A stretch of DNA of 33,851 nt from positions 1 to 33,851 of the IMG/VR virus record IMGVR_UViG_3300043409_001570; one strand, written 5' to 3'. Below are positions 8,507 to 17,260 of the stretch, piece after piece. The notes below the pieces were generated by a model. That model was not told where the DNA came from, did no database searches, and saw only the letters and a program-made list of their open reading frames with translations. The position numbers and the translations under genes are program-made. Source of the stretch: a virus. Positions within the stretch are counted from its first letter, which is position 1; every line of letters starts with the position of its first letter.

Positions 8507-10045
8507 TTAAAAATTTGGTAATACTAATCCTGTTACTTGTATATAATCTTGTGGTGTGAACAATGCTGTTCCTAATGCTCCACCAATTGCTACATTTCCT
8601 TTTACGTTGTTGCATCCAAAAGAACCAACGCTTGTGTCATTTAAGAATTTATCTCCTGCCGCAGTAGCAAATGCTGTACAGTTGTAAAGATATGCTTTTG
8701 CAGTTGAATCTAATGCTAAAATGCTAGAAGCTACAGTATTATAATTTGCTAAAGCAGTATTTTTCACATAAACTTCACAACTATTATTAGCATATATACA
8801 CGGCATTGCAATAGCATCATTTAATAGTTTATTAACTTCTCCTTCTACTTTTACTTTATTAGTGTTACCAATTAAAAGTACTGGTACTGATTTAGAGCTA
8901 ATGTTTCCTTTTATGTCATAATTCATTGAGTCATTTCCTGCAGCATTTACTGTGTAAATTCCAAGTGTATCACCTGCATAAATGTTACCAAAAATTCTTG
9001 TTATTCCTCCTGTACATTGTATAGAACTTGCACAAGATTGATGAGGGTTAGTACCCGGAGAATAGGTAAAGTTATTTGATGTGTTGTACAAATCACCATA
9101 TATCTCAATAATACATGTTGCTGAAGAACCTTGATTCCAAATACAAGATTTAAACCCTGTTGCTAACGTTGTTGTTCTATTGTCAGATATTGTTTTTGGA
9201 CAATAAACTCTCATAGAACCTGTTAAGTATTTAGGATTTAATAAACTACCTGGACCTTTGATCCATTGCTTAACGTGAAGTGTGAAATCAGCTGCATATC
9301 TTGCTGTAACAGCATAACCGTTTTTACAATTAGATTCTATCTTGTTACAAACAACTAATGTTTTTTGAACATAACCATTTGCACTACTGTTAATAGCAGC
9401 TTTAAATAATGTCGCTTCTTGAATACATTCATCAAACTCCATGTATATATCACTACCAAAAAGTTGTGTAAGAGGCATAGCATTTACGTAGAAACACGCT
9501 TTACCGTAAACTCTACTGTATACTGTATTGATATCATCGTAAAAACCATTTGCTGTAAATACAACACCTTCTTCGCAATCTACGTATACATAAGGTTTCA
9601 ACAACAAGTTAGCTGTATAAATACCTTTTCTAAGAACAACTAACGCAGGTGTACTTACTGTAGGAGAGAGTGCAAGAGCTGCTGTTGATGCGGCGTTATA
9701 AGTAAGATATGGTTTATCAAACCTGTTTACCAAACCTGTTGAATCACTTCCATTTGTAGGATCTACAAAAAACACGTTTGCGTAAGTAACTGTAGCACCT
9801 AATACGATGTCTGTATTTTGCAACAAAGATACACCGTTTATTGTAGCTAAAGGTAAATCACCTGTTTGTCCGTCTATACTTGTGACACCTGAAGGTGCAG
9901 GTGGTGGTAATTTAGCTAATATATCATCTACAGTAGTAAAAGCTGCAGGCTTTGATTTTGTAGTTGTATATAAAGGTATACGTTCATCTCCTGATAAACT
10001 TCTATCCTTTTTAAGAGTATTTAATGAGAGTCCATTTATTGGCAT
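8507..10045 (-). CDS. Beta-helix tail fibre or tailspike-like protein
   Basis: The 512-residue protein has an N-terminal anchor (MPINGLSLNTLKKDRSLSGD) and a Pro-rich linker near residue 50, then VTSIDGQTGDL, a frequent phage fibre connector. From about residue 88 the sequence NVFFVDPTNGSDSTG followed by NRFDKPYLTYNAA is the standard opening of pectin-lyase-like beta-helix proteins. The remaining region contains repeated short strands with many Asn, Cys and Tyr turns. About a dozen Cys residues are unusual for a fibre and may stack inside the helix. The anchor is duplicated in a short remnant ORF just upstream (10072-10122). Polysaccharide binding or cleavage is inferred from the fold only. 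Confidence 0.78.
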   Translation of the reverse strand: MPINGLSLNTLKKDRSLSGDERIPLYTTTKSKPAAFTTVDDILAKLPPPAPSGVTSIDGQTGDLPLATINGVSLLQNTDIVLGATVTYANVFFVDPTNGSDSTGLVNRFDKPYLTYNAASTAALALSPTVSTPALVVLRKGIYTANLLLKPYVYVDCEEGVVFTANGFYDDINTVYSRVYGKACFYVNAMPLTQLFGSDIYMEFDECIQEATLFKAAINSSANGYVQKTLVVCNKIESNCKNGYAVTARYAADFTLHVKQWIKGPGSLLNPKYLTGSMRVYCPKTISDNRTTTLATGFKSCIWNQGSSATCIIEIYGDLYNTSNNFTYSPGTNPHQSCASSIQCTGGITRIFGNIYAGDTLGIYTVNAAGNDSMNYDIKGNISSKSVPVLLIGNTNKVKVEGEVNKLLNDAIAMPCIYANNSCEVYVKNTALANYNTVASSILALDSTAKAYLYNCTAFATAAGDKFLNDTSVGSFGCNNVKGNVAIGGALGTALFTPQDYIQVTGLVLPNF

Positions 10046-10071
10046 AATCTTTTTTTATATTGTGAAATTAA

Positions 10072-10122
10072 TTAAGTTTTAGCCTTCTTCAAAGTATTTA
10101 CTAAAATTCCATTTATTGGCAT
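10072..10122 (-). pseudogene. 16-codon remnant copy of the fibre gene start; possible upstream ORF
   Basis: An ATG ORF encodes MPINGILVNTLKKAKT and then stops at TAA. It matches the first residues of the downstream fibre, MPINGLSLNTLKKDRS, at most positions, including identical ATGCCAATAAATGGA at the DNA level. It lies 26 nt upstream of the fibre ATG and downstream of the promoter at 10161, so it would be the first start codon on the message. It is probably the stump of a former or duplicated fibre gene, and may now act as a leader peptide. Confidence 0.7.
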
Positions 10123-10160
10123 AATGTCTTCTTTATTATGATTTGAGGTTTTAGGAAAAA

Positions 10161-10193
10161 CAAATTTAATGTAAAATTAAGTGTGTCACAAAA
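10161..10193 (-). promoter_or_regulatory. Late promoter B
   Basis: Minus-strand TTTTG, a 20-nt spacer and perfect TAAATTTG. The upstream flank AGGAAAGTTTATAATTTTG is closely related to promoter A, and both leaders carry CTAAAACCTCA within 6 nt of the -7 box. It drives the remnant ORF and the 512-residue fibre gene. Confidence 0.75.
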
Positions 10194-10212
10194 TTATAAA
10201 CTTTCCTAAAAC

Positions 10213-10237
10213 AAAAAAGAGAGGCGGTTACCTCTCT
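10213..10237 (-). terminator. Rho-independent terminator
   Basis: On the minus strand AGAGAGGT, loop AACC and GCCTCTCT form a hairpin with one T-G wobble, followed by TTTTTTG. It ends the transcript of the 748-residue structural gene 22 nt after its stop. Sequence and spacing to the following promoter are the same as in the 8113-8137 unit. Confidence 0.85.
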
Positions 10238-10259
10238 TTCTTTTTATTAAGTTCACCTA

Positions 10260-12506
10260 TTAGATAGGGAAAGCTTGTACTGGAGAAACTCCTGCGTTAG
10301 CTGCCAAATTATTTAATAAGTCTTCGATTGCATTATGTCTACCAATCTCTACAAAGAAGTTGTAATCGATATCATCATTAATTCTTCCTGCGAATCCTTG
10401 TGTATGATTAAAGTTACTAACTTTCAATGTGTATTGAACATATTGAGCAGTGCTATCTGGTAAGTTTGTAGACTCACCTCTTAACAATTTACCTAAGTAA
10501 GATCTTGGAGATTCTCCTCTGAAGTAAGCGTTAGCTTCTTGCTCTTTTTTACGTAAATTACCTGCTAAGTGTGTTCTATGTTGTTGACGAGATAAGTATT
10601 TACCTTGGTACCCACCTTCAGGAATACTACCGATACCCTCACGAATTTCTTCAGGGAATCCTGCAGCAACTTGAATTTTTGTAGATGTTTCTAAGAAACC
10701 AACTTCTTCGTACAATGCCTCTTCAGCATCTAAAACGAATACTCTTGATTTAAATTTAATACCACATTTACAGTTTCCACTTGGAGAAACAGAAGCCTCA
10801 CTTGCTGATACAGTCCAGTCAATATTTTCATAAGACTCAGGAGCTGAAGTGATATAAGCATCTTTGTAGATAACATCACACTCTTCACCAACTAAGTTAG
10901 AGATAACTGAAGTAGTATATTTAGTTTGACAACCTGCTGTGTAAGTAACTGCTGCAGCTAATGTACCATCTAAATCAGTTGTATCATTTGCAATTGTAAT
11001 AGCTGGTAAAGCAACACCGATGTTTTCAAAAGTTAAAACCCCTAAAGCAGCTGTAACTTTAACACCTTCGTCAGCTAAAATAGTAGCTCCATGTGCAGTA
11101 ACAAAGTTAGCAGCAGTTTGAGTTAAACTAGTAGCAAAAGTTGCTAAGTAATCAGTACCACCAATATTAATGTTAGCTGTTCCAGAAGTACCTGTCAAAG
11201 TCAATGCTCTATATTGAGCTAAAGCAATAGTTAAATTAGAATACGCACCTTGTAACTCTACTAATCTATCATTTCCACATTCTCCATCAGCTAACCATAA
11301 GTCGTATGCTTCAGAAACTGCATTAACTGTATCACCTAAAGTCCAAGCTGTAGAAACAGGAGAAGCATTTGAATCACATAAGTCTGCAATTTTACCAACT
11401 AAGTCTACTGTAATTGTATTACTTGGAACTGCACCACCTAATAAAGTTGCAATCTGCGCATCAGAAATTTTAGCTGTAAATACTGCTGTATAGAATCCTA
11501 CACCTGCATCATTTCCAGATTTAATAACTGTACCTGCTGAGTAGTTTGCCATTGCTGTAATTAAAGCAGTTTTGTCAACACCATCATCTTCAATAGTGAA
11601 TGCGTAAACATAACCACCTGTTACTGCAGTGTATCCAGCAGGACAAGTATCACATCCTTTAATAAAAGAAGCAACTGTTGATGTAAAAGAAGCAGGGGCA
11701 CTAGCAGCTAATACTTGGTAAGTAGAGATAGATCCTTTACGTAAGATTCTTTTTACAGGGAAATTGTATTGAGCTGCAACTAAAGCTTTAGCAACATCAT
11801 CACCTGTATCACATAATTCTATTGTATAGAAATTGAAAGGGATTAAGTTAGCTGCAATATCATTTGCACATTCAAATACAGGTGTTACATCAATAAAGTC
11901 TGCAACTGTTTTTCCTCCTGTTACTTGTTTTCTACGGATTCTTTCTACTGCCTCAGTTACGATTACTTTACAATCAACTGCATCACAGTTATCACAAGTA
12001 TCACAAGTATTGAAAGGATCACATGAAGGGATCTCAATGTTAATACCTACGAACTCTTCAGCACCTTTTCCACCTCTGTACTCAATTGCACCTCCTGAAA
12101 GTTTCAATGCTAATCTAAAGTAAGAATCTCCTGTTTTCCATTTGAACTCAGAACCTGGTGTACCATCATATCCAATAACAACTTCATCAACGATGTGCTC
12201 TGTTGTTTTAGGAACTGAAACTGCTAATCCACGAATTGAATCTAAAGAAAAAGGAACTGTAGATTTGTCTTTATCAGAGTAAGAACGTCCTGGAGTTTTT
12301 CCATCGATACCTAATCTAATTGTAAAATCTTTTTTATCTTTTGCTTTTCCTGCGAAAGATGAAATAACCTTCAATCCATCAGCTGTAGCTTTAGTTTGAT
12401 CAACTGCTGCTAATTGCCCTTTTGCAAGGTGCAAAGATCCACCAGATGTCTTAACTGCTCCATTGATTAAGAAGAAGTCTCTGTTAAACGGTTTGTTTAA
12501 TCCCAT
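10260..12506 (-). CDS. Large structural protein with a cysteine cluster
   Basis: This 748-residue protein is placed between the adaptor candidate and the fibre genes, and a terminator follows it, so it is probably an abundant virion protein. The N-terminal 155 residues and the C-terminal 150 residues look like one interrupted core. Between them lie variable beta-rich insertions and a Cys cluster at residues 162, 168, 171, 174 and 179, with further Cys pairs later (for example GCDTC near 280 and NCKCG near 578). The Ala/Thr/Val-rich middle (about 410-525) resembles Ig-like virion decorations. A tail sheath, tail-tube or head-decoration role is possible. I do not recognise a specific family. 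Confidence 0.7.
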   Translation of the reverse strand: MGLNKPFNRDFFLINGAVKTSGGSLHLAKGQLAAVDQTKATADGLKVISSFAGKAKDKKDFTIRLGIDGKTPGRSYSDKDKSTVPFSLDSIRGLAVSVPKTTEHIVDEVVIGYDGTPGSEFKWKTGDSYFRLALKLSGGAIEYRGGKGAEEFVGINIEIPSCDPFNTCDTCDNCDAVDCKVIVTEAVERIRRKQVTGGKTVADFIDVTPVFECANDIAANLIPFNFYTIELCDTGDDVAKALVAAQYNFPVKRILRKGSISTYQVLAASAPASFTSTVASFIKGCDTCPAGYTAVTGGYVYAFTIEDDGVDKTALITAMANYSAGTVIKSGNDAGVGFYTAVFTAKISDAQIATLLGGAVPSNTITVDLVGKIADLCDSNASPVSTAWTLGDTVNAVSEAYDLWLADGECGNDRLVELQGAYSNLTIALAQYRALTLTGTSGTANINIGGTDYLATFATSLTQTAANFVTAHGATILADEGVKVTAALGVLTFENIGVALPAITIANDTTDLDGTLAAAVTYTAGCQTKYTTSVISNLVGEECDVIYKDAYITSAPESYENIDWTVSASEASVSPSGNCKCGIKFKSRVFVLDAEEALYEEVGFLETSTKIQVAAGFPEEIREGIGSIPEGGYQGKYLSRQQHRTHLAGNLRKKEQEANAYFRGESPRSYLGKLLRGESTNLPDSTAQYVQYTLKVSNFNHTQGFAGRINDDIDYNFFVEIGRHNAIEDLLNNLAANAGVSPVQAFPI

Positions 12507-12535
12507 TGTTAAAAATTTATTTATTTATTTATTGA

Positions 12536-13207
12536 TTATATTTCGGAGAAAAGTGCATTACTTTGAATTTCGTACCCTGTTGTATCCCCATTTGTTGCTG
12601 AAAATTGTTTTGCCATTGCAATAATGACCTTGTTCATGACTTTATCATCCAATTCAGGATCTATATCTACTGAAGGTGTATCATCAAGTTTTATGTAACC
12701 CTCTATATCTAGTTTCTTTGGATATCTGTAGTAACTTAAATCTACTTTATCAATTTTAAAATCTGATTTATAAACTGCTACTTTATTTTCAGTAGTTAAA
12801 TAAAAAGTCTCTCTATATTCAAAAGAAGGAGAATTACTAGAGTCTCCTAAAAGTTCCTCTATATTTTCGCTTTTTACTTCAAAAGGTTTTTTTAATTTTT
12901 GTAATTTACACTTTCCTTTTGAAGCATAAATATGAAGATTTGCAAAATCAAAATAATCTTTAGGAAGATGAAAGGTTGTAAAATTTGGCTTCTGTTCAGA
13001 TTCTGCCAATTCTTTCTCTAAGATAAGAAGAGGAGAGATGTAACGAATTACATCTTCATTCCTTTTCTCTAATATCCAAGATACATATCTTGTTAATGTT
13101 GTATTAAGAAGTGTAATAAATCTAGGTAAATCTACATTGACATTATTATTAGTCATGTTCCTATTCACTGTATCTAGAAATGATACGTATACTTCTTTAA
13201 TCTTCAT
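12536..13207 (-). CDS. Head-tail adaptor candidate
   Basis: The 223-residue protein has a helical N-terminal part (about 1-70), a middle part with the FHLPKDYFDF pattern (about 78-87), a strand section, then DLSYYRYPKKLDIEGY (about 157-172) and a C-terminal helical segment beginning DIDPELDDKVMNK. The LP-x-DY, Y-R-Y-P and D-x-E-L pattern is the layout of phage adaptor or tail-tubular-A type connector proteins that dock below the portal. It starts 11 nt inside the upstream gene. Position after the capsid genes fits this, but the assignment rests on pattern and context only. Confidence 0.55.
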   Translation of the reverse strand: MKIKEVYVSFLDTVNRNMTNNNVNVDLPRFITLLNTTLTRYVSWILEKRNEDVIRYISPLLILEKELAESEQKPNFTTFHLPKDYFDFANLHIYASKGKCKLQKLKKPFEVKSENIEELLGDSSNSPSFEYRETFYLTTENKVAVYKSDFKIDKVDLSYYRYPKKLDIEGYIKLDDTPSVDIDPELDDKVMNKVIIAMAKQFSATNGDTTGYEIQSNALFSEI

Positions 13208-14162
13208 CGTCTGCTAATAATATATCTCTTTTTACAGATGCTAATGAACTATTCTTAGCAATATTCTCTGCTGAATTTTTTAGATCTGGTCCAATCTCTT
13301 TATCTTCATAAAAATAAAGACCACTAATTTTTGTTACTTTACCACCTTTTTTATAAGCATCTCTAATAGCCTGATAAATTGTGATTTTTTCCAATCCAAC
13401 TTTTGTTTCAGACTCTTCAACTAATTTATTGAAGGCAGCTGTTTTATCGTCATTCTCTCCAGTTAAATAGTCGTTAAACATTCCTATTAAAACTGAATCC
13501 TCAATAGAGGATGAGAAATTCATTCCTGTGTAATGTAGGATTGATACAAGTCTTGTTTTATCTGTTTTCAGCAATGCTGTAAAAGCACCGATTGCAGCAA
13601 ACTTAGCTAATGCTCTCTCATCTTTAATTTTGATATCTTTACTAATATCAATAACTACATAAGAAGAATCATTGTATCTTGTATTCCCTTCTTGTCCTTT
13701 TGGAGTAACTTGCTTTGTTAATAATCCAAAGTAAAGTTCCATTCTGTCAATAGGATCAGTTGTGTTATATGTTTTCTTAGAGTAAACTTTAAAATTAGTT
13801 TTATCAAAGAACGCATTATTATTTAACTCAAAAGCCAGATCATCTCCTATTGCATGTCGATAAGGTAATAATAGATTTTTCTTTAAACCTGTTACTAGAG
13901 TCTTAATCTCTGCTGAGTCTGTATCTCTATAACATGGCGAGTATTCATAGAAACCTGTATCCCAAGTTCCTGTTCTTCCACCATCTCTACTTACAAAGCT
14001 TACTTGAAATGATTCAGATACTCCTCTTGAAGGAAGTTTTGTAACTCCTGCTTTGATGTACCCCGTTGGTGCATCCATATCCTTTTTGTCTTTTATGACG
14101 TAAGTTGAGTTTTCCTTAACTTCAAATCCGTCAATGACAAATAATGTTTTTCTTGTTGACAT
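13197..14162 (-). CDS. Structural protein downstream of the capsid gene
   Basis: The open frame extends to a TTG at 14183, but that codon lies inside the TAAATTTG promoter box, so the ATG at 14162 is the likely start, giving 321 residues. The protein is soluble, Lys/Asp-rich, begins MSTRKTLFVIDGFEVK and has mixed beta and helical regions with an acidic tail (LLADDED). It overlaps the adaptor candidate by 11 nt and has its own promoter. A head-completion, cement or minor capsid role fits the location. I do not recognise the family. Confidence 0.7.
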   Translation of the reverse strand: MSTRKTLFVIDGFEVKENSTYVIKDKKDMDAPTGYIKAGVTKLPSRGVSESFQVSFVSRDGGRTGTWDTGFYEYSPCYRDTDSAEIKTLVTGLKKNLLLPYRHAIGDDLAFELNNNAFFDKTNFKVYSKKTYNTTDPIDRMELYFGLLTKQVTPKGQEGNTRYNDSSYVVIDISKDIKIKDERALAKFAAIGAFTALLKTDKTRLVSILHYTGMNFSSSIEDSVLIGMFNDYLTGENDDKTAAFNKLVEESETKVGLEKITIYQAIRDAYKKGGKVTKISGLYFYEDKEIGPDLKNSAENIAKNSSLASVKRDILLADDED

Positions 14163-14180
14163 TCTTGGTTTATTTTTGTT

Positions 14181-14213
14181 CAAATTTACTTACAAGAAGC
14201 ATCCTTTACAAAA
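14181..14213 (-). promoter_or_regulatory. Late promoter C
   Basis: Minus-strand TTTTG, a 20-nt spacer and perfect TAAATTTG, with upstream TAGAAAATCTTATATTTTTG. The -7 box contains the TTG that would otherwise be read as the start of the next gene and lies 18 nt before its ATG. Confidence 0.75.
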
Positions 14214-14228
14214 ATATAAGATTTTCTA

Positions 14229-14266
14229 AAACTATTTGGGGAGATATTTCACTCCCCTTTTAGTTT
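14229..14266 (-). terminator. Terminator or hairpin after the capsid gene
   Basis: GGGGAG (14238-14243) pairs with CTCCCC (14252-14257) over an 8-nt loop, with outer arms AAACTA and TAGTTT beyond an unpaired internal loop. On the minus strand the 3-prime side is AAATAGTTTTAG, a weak U-tract, so termination may be partial and let some transcription pass into the next gene. The plus-strand side ends in TTTTAGTTT. Confidence 0.6.
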
Positions 14267-14285
14267 CATGGTTAGGTTTGATATT

Positions 14286-15980
14286 TTAACCTCTTCCTTT
14301 TTCTTGTAACTCAATAGTTACGTATCTTGTAGTATCTAATACTAAAGCAGAAGATTGAGAAGTTGCCCAGAATGTTCTACCCATTTGTTTGATAGAAGAA
14401 GCAACATTTTCAAATTGATCTTTATTAGCTGTACGTCCTTGCTCGTATCCGTATGTTACGTGAGGTTGACCTTCAGGTTTAACATAGTAGATATTAGCTT
14501 GTTGTGAACCACCTTCAACCAATTTAGCATTTTGTACTTTACTAGTTACATTAGAGTATTCTGGACTAGTAACATCCCAAATAACTAAAGAATTAGATGT
14601 GTGTGCAAAACCTTCTGAATAGAATCCTGAAGAGAATCTATCTGTACTTGGCATATAATCTAAAGAATCATCGTGCTCAACTGTAACTTTTCCAACTCCT
14701 GGGAATTGTACTTCTGTAATTGCTACTGCAGCTAAAGATAAGTTATTTAATGCTCCTGAGAATACTTTTGATGGTAATTGTCCGTCTGTACCGATTAAAC
14801 CTGCTGGTAAACCATTCAATTGGCTAATAGCGTGTTCACGGAATAATTGTAACATATTTTGGTAAGCTAACCAACCTGCTTTAAATTTAACAGAACGTTG
14901 TCCTACTGGAATGTCAGAGTTTTGGTAGATGTAAGAAACTGCTTCATAAATATGATCTAAAGTGATACCACCTTGTCTTGCATATTTAATCAATTTACCT
15001 CTACGGATTTGGTGCCATACACCTTCATTTACACGCTTAACTCCATTAGCAGTATTAACTGTAGCAGCTTTAGCGAATAAAAGCTCGTTTGCCTCCATTT
15101 GAGATAATTCCATCAATGCTAAGTATTCTAATGTAGAACCAATCATCATTGGGTTTAAAGTACCGTTAGCATTTTTCTTAGCTACGAACATACCGTTTTT
15201 ACCACCCATTGCTTCTAATTGAGCATTGATTTTATCAGATACACCATTAGCGAATCCTGTAAGTCCTGGAGATTTCATTCTAGCAGCTTTACCAGTAACG
15301 AAAGTCTCAATACCTCTTGGATCTGATAATAAGAACTCATTAGTAATTGTTCCAGCAGGATCTTTAATTAAAGATAAAGTTGAGAATGCAGTGTCAAACT
15401 CAGCAAGTTTGTTAGTCAATTTAATCCACTCTCTACCAGCTCTTAAATATTCTTTAGGGAAATATTTAGATTTATCATTAGTTTGCATTGTAACGTAGTG
15501 CTTGAAGTTTTCTCCAACTTGCTCTACATCATGTTCTGCAGAAACCATAACTTGTTCTCCATAAACAGGATCGTAAGTTAAGATATCACCTTTTGTAAAC
15601 TCTTGGTTTAATACTAATACAAAAATACCATTATCAATACCTGGGAAATCGTACTCAGCTGAAGTATCTTCTGCAGTGTAACATTTAACCTCTGAACGGT
15701 CAACTGGTAAATCATAAGTGATTGATTGTCCTTCTGCTACCTCTAAAACTGCTGCTTGAGAGAATAAATCTTTCAAGAATGGCATAGATTTTTTGTGAGA
15801 TGTTGCAAATAAGTTAATCAAACCTAAATGTTTTTTGTGAGAATCTTTTTCATCCATTAAGTATGTAGAAACCTTTGCAGAGTCCATCCAACCTAAAGTC
15901 TTTAATTCTTTCACGTTTGTAAATCCAACAACGTAATCACCGTTGATAGACTCATGTAAATCGAATCTGTTTTGAGACAT
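14286..15980 (-). CDS. Major capsid protein candidate
   Basis: The 564-residue protein follows portal and scaffold candidates in the usual head-gene order and is followed by a hairpin and a new promoter, as expected for a highly expressed capsid gene. The N-terminal part (about 1-75) has a helical stretch reminiscent of capsid N-arms. The central region (about 150-400) has long amphipathic helices and Gly-rich loops, and the C-terminal region is beta-rich with TYGYEQGRTANKDQFENV near 515-532. Size suits the large capsid proteins of Bacteroidota podoviruses. I see no motif unique to the HK97 fold, so this is a context-based call. Confidence 0.65.
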   Translation of the reverse strand: MSQNRFDLHESINGDYVVGFTNVKELKTLGWMDSAKVSTYLMDEKDSHKKHLGLINLFATSHKKSMPFLKDLFSQAAVLEVAEGQSITYDLPVDRSEVKCYTAEDTSAEYDFPGIDNGIFVLVLNQEFTKGDILTYDPVYGEQVMVSAEHDVEQVGENFKHYVTMQTNDKSKYFPKEYLRAGREWIKLTNKLAEFDTAFSTLSLIKDPAGTITNEFLLSDPRGIETFVTGKAARMKSPGLTGFANGVSDKINAQLEAMGGKNGMFVAKKNANGTLNPMMIGSTLEYLALMELSQMEANELLFAKAATVNTANGVKRVNEGVWHQIRRGKLIKYARQGGITLDHIYEAVSYIYQNSDIPVGQRSVKFKAGWLAYQNMLQLFREHAISQLNGLPAGLIGTDGQLPSKVFSGALNNLSLAAVAITEVQFPGVGKVTVEHDDSLDYMPSTDRFSSGFYSEGFAHTSNSLVIWDVTSPEYSNVTSKVQNAKLVEGGSQQANIYYVKPEGQPHVTYGYEQGRTANKDQFENVASSIKQMGRTFWATSQSSALVLDTTRYVTIELQEKGRG

Positions 15981-16006
15981 ATTTATTTATATTAATTTAT
16001 TAGTTA

Positions 16007-17173
16007 CTATTTTAAATCTTCAAGCCTTACAGCTTTATTTGTATTAACTGGTGCAGAAAGACTAGATGCAGAATCAGTTCTTCTGATAATCTTTAACTTT
16101 CTTGCCCCTTCAAGTTGCTTTTCTACAACTGCTTTCTTTGTTACTTGTTTAATAAACTCATCTTTATCAGTCATAAACAACATTAATTCAGCAGCTTTTT
16201 CAGGATTAAGTCTCATTTCATTGTAAACAATATCCATCTCATACTTACCTTCCTTATTAGCTTTAGTTGCGAAATCAACCAACTTAGACTTAGCTTTGTC
16301 ATTCAATTCAAAAACATTTCCTAGAGTAGTTTTAATATCAGTTTTATACTTCTTAAATAACTCTTCTCGTTCTTTCTTGTCTTGTTCTGACTTTAAAACT
16401 TCAGCCTTAACCTTTGCATCAATAGCTGTTCTCAACGATGCATCAGCTTCTTCAGCCATCTCTGCTAAAATACCTTCAGACTCATAAGATTTTATTAATC
16501 TATTGATATCAGCATCAGATTGTCCTGCAGCTTGATTTCTCAAAAAGATAACAGTCTTTTGGTCCTCAACATTTTCTAAATCTAGTCCTTCTAAAGGATC
16601 TGCGAATTTTTGTTTAATATCAAGTAAATCTTTTAAAGATCCTCCGTTGTTTTCAACTTCAATTAAATTCTTTGTAAATTCAGAAACATCATCAATAGAA
16701 ATTTTATTCTTGTTTGCTGCTTCTTGAATCTCATCAATTTTTGATTGAAATATTGACTTAAAAGTTTCTTCATCAAATTCAATATCATCAATTGAAACCT
16801 CTTGCTCTACTCCATCAATCTCTTGTACGATTGATCCGATCTCATCACCCCATAAACTTTTTAAAGTGTTACGGTAGATTTTAGAGCTTTCAGGTTCAAT
16901 TTCAGTATTTTCAATTTTCGTTTCAAAGTCTAAAATTGGATCATTTTCAGATTTTTCTTCATTTAAAGTTGGTTTCTCTTCAGTTGTAGAACTAATGTTC
17001 TCTGATTTGTCAACTTCTCCAAAATCAAAACCTGGTAATAAAGGTTCCTCATTTTTTAAACTGTCTGAAATAACCTTTGTTACTTCTTCAGCTGACTCTG
17101 TTTTTGTAATTGGTGCATTGTTCTCAAGTAAATCTTGTAGAGATACTACACCTGCACTTCCTTCATTTTGCAT
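16007..17173 (-). CDS. Head scaffolding protein candidate
   Basis: This 388-residue protein is highly charged and mostly helical. The first 100 residues are acidic and low-complexity (Glu/Asn/Ser-rich), the middle (about 125-300) has strong coiled-coil character, and the C-terminus has a basic helix (KLKIIRRTDSASS, about 358-370) like the capsid-binding end of scaffold proteins. It lies between portal and capsid genes, the standard place for a scaffold. It acts inside the procapsid and leaves or is cleaved before packaging, if the analogy holds. A promoter-like TAAATTTG sits 1 nt before its ATG, an unusual spacing. Confidence 0.65.
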   Translation of the reverse strand: MQNEGSAGVVSLQDLLENNAPITKTESAEEVTKVISDSLKNEEPLLPGFDFGEVDKSENISSTTEEKPTLNEEKSENDPILDFETKIENTEIEPESSKIYRNTLKSLWGDEIGSIVQEIDGVEQEVSIDDIEFDEETFKSIFQSKIDEIQEAANKNKISIDDVSEFTKNLIEVENNGGSLKDLLDIKQKFADPLEGLDLENVEDQKTVIFLRNQAAGQSDADINRLIKSYESEGILAEMAEEADASLRTAIDAKVKAEVLKSEQDKKEREELFKKYKTDIKTTLGNVFELNDKAKSKLVDFATKANKEGKYEMDIVYNEMRLNPEKAAELMLFMTDKDEFIKQVTKKAVVEKQLEGARKLKIIRRTDSASSLSAPVNTNKAVRLEDLK

Positions 17174-17174
17174 A

Positions 17175-17206
17175 CAAATTTATTTTTTGGTTTTTATTTT
17201 AACAAA
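17175..17206 (-). promoter_or_regulatory. Promoter-like site directly at the scaffold start codon
   Basis: Minus-strand ATTTG, a 20-nt spacer and perfect TAAATTTG end one nucleotide before the ATG of the scaffold gene. Geometry is the same as promoters A-C, but transcription would begin inside or beyond the start codon, so either the message is effectively leaderless or the match is fortuitous. Confidence 0.4.
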
Positions 17207-17260
17207 TTGATATTCAATTCATACAACTATTTTCATAATTATAAGAAAATATACAATATT

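Noticed and set aside
13197-14183. TTG start at 14183 for the 321-residue gene
   Set aside because: The TTG lies inside the -7 box of promoter C, so transcription begins downstream of it.
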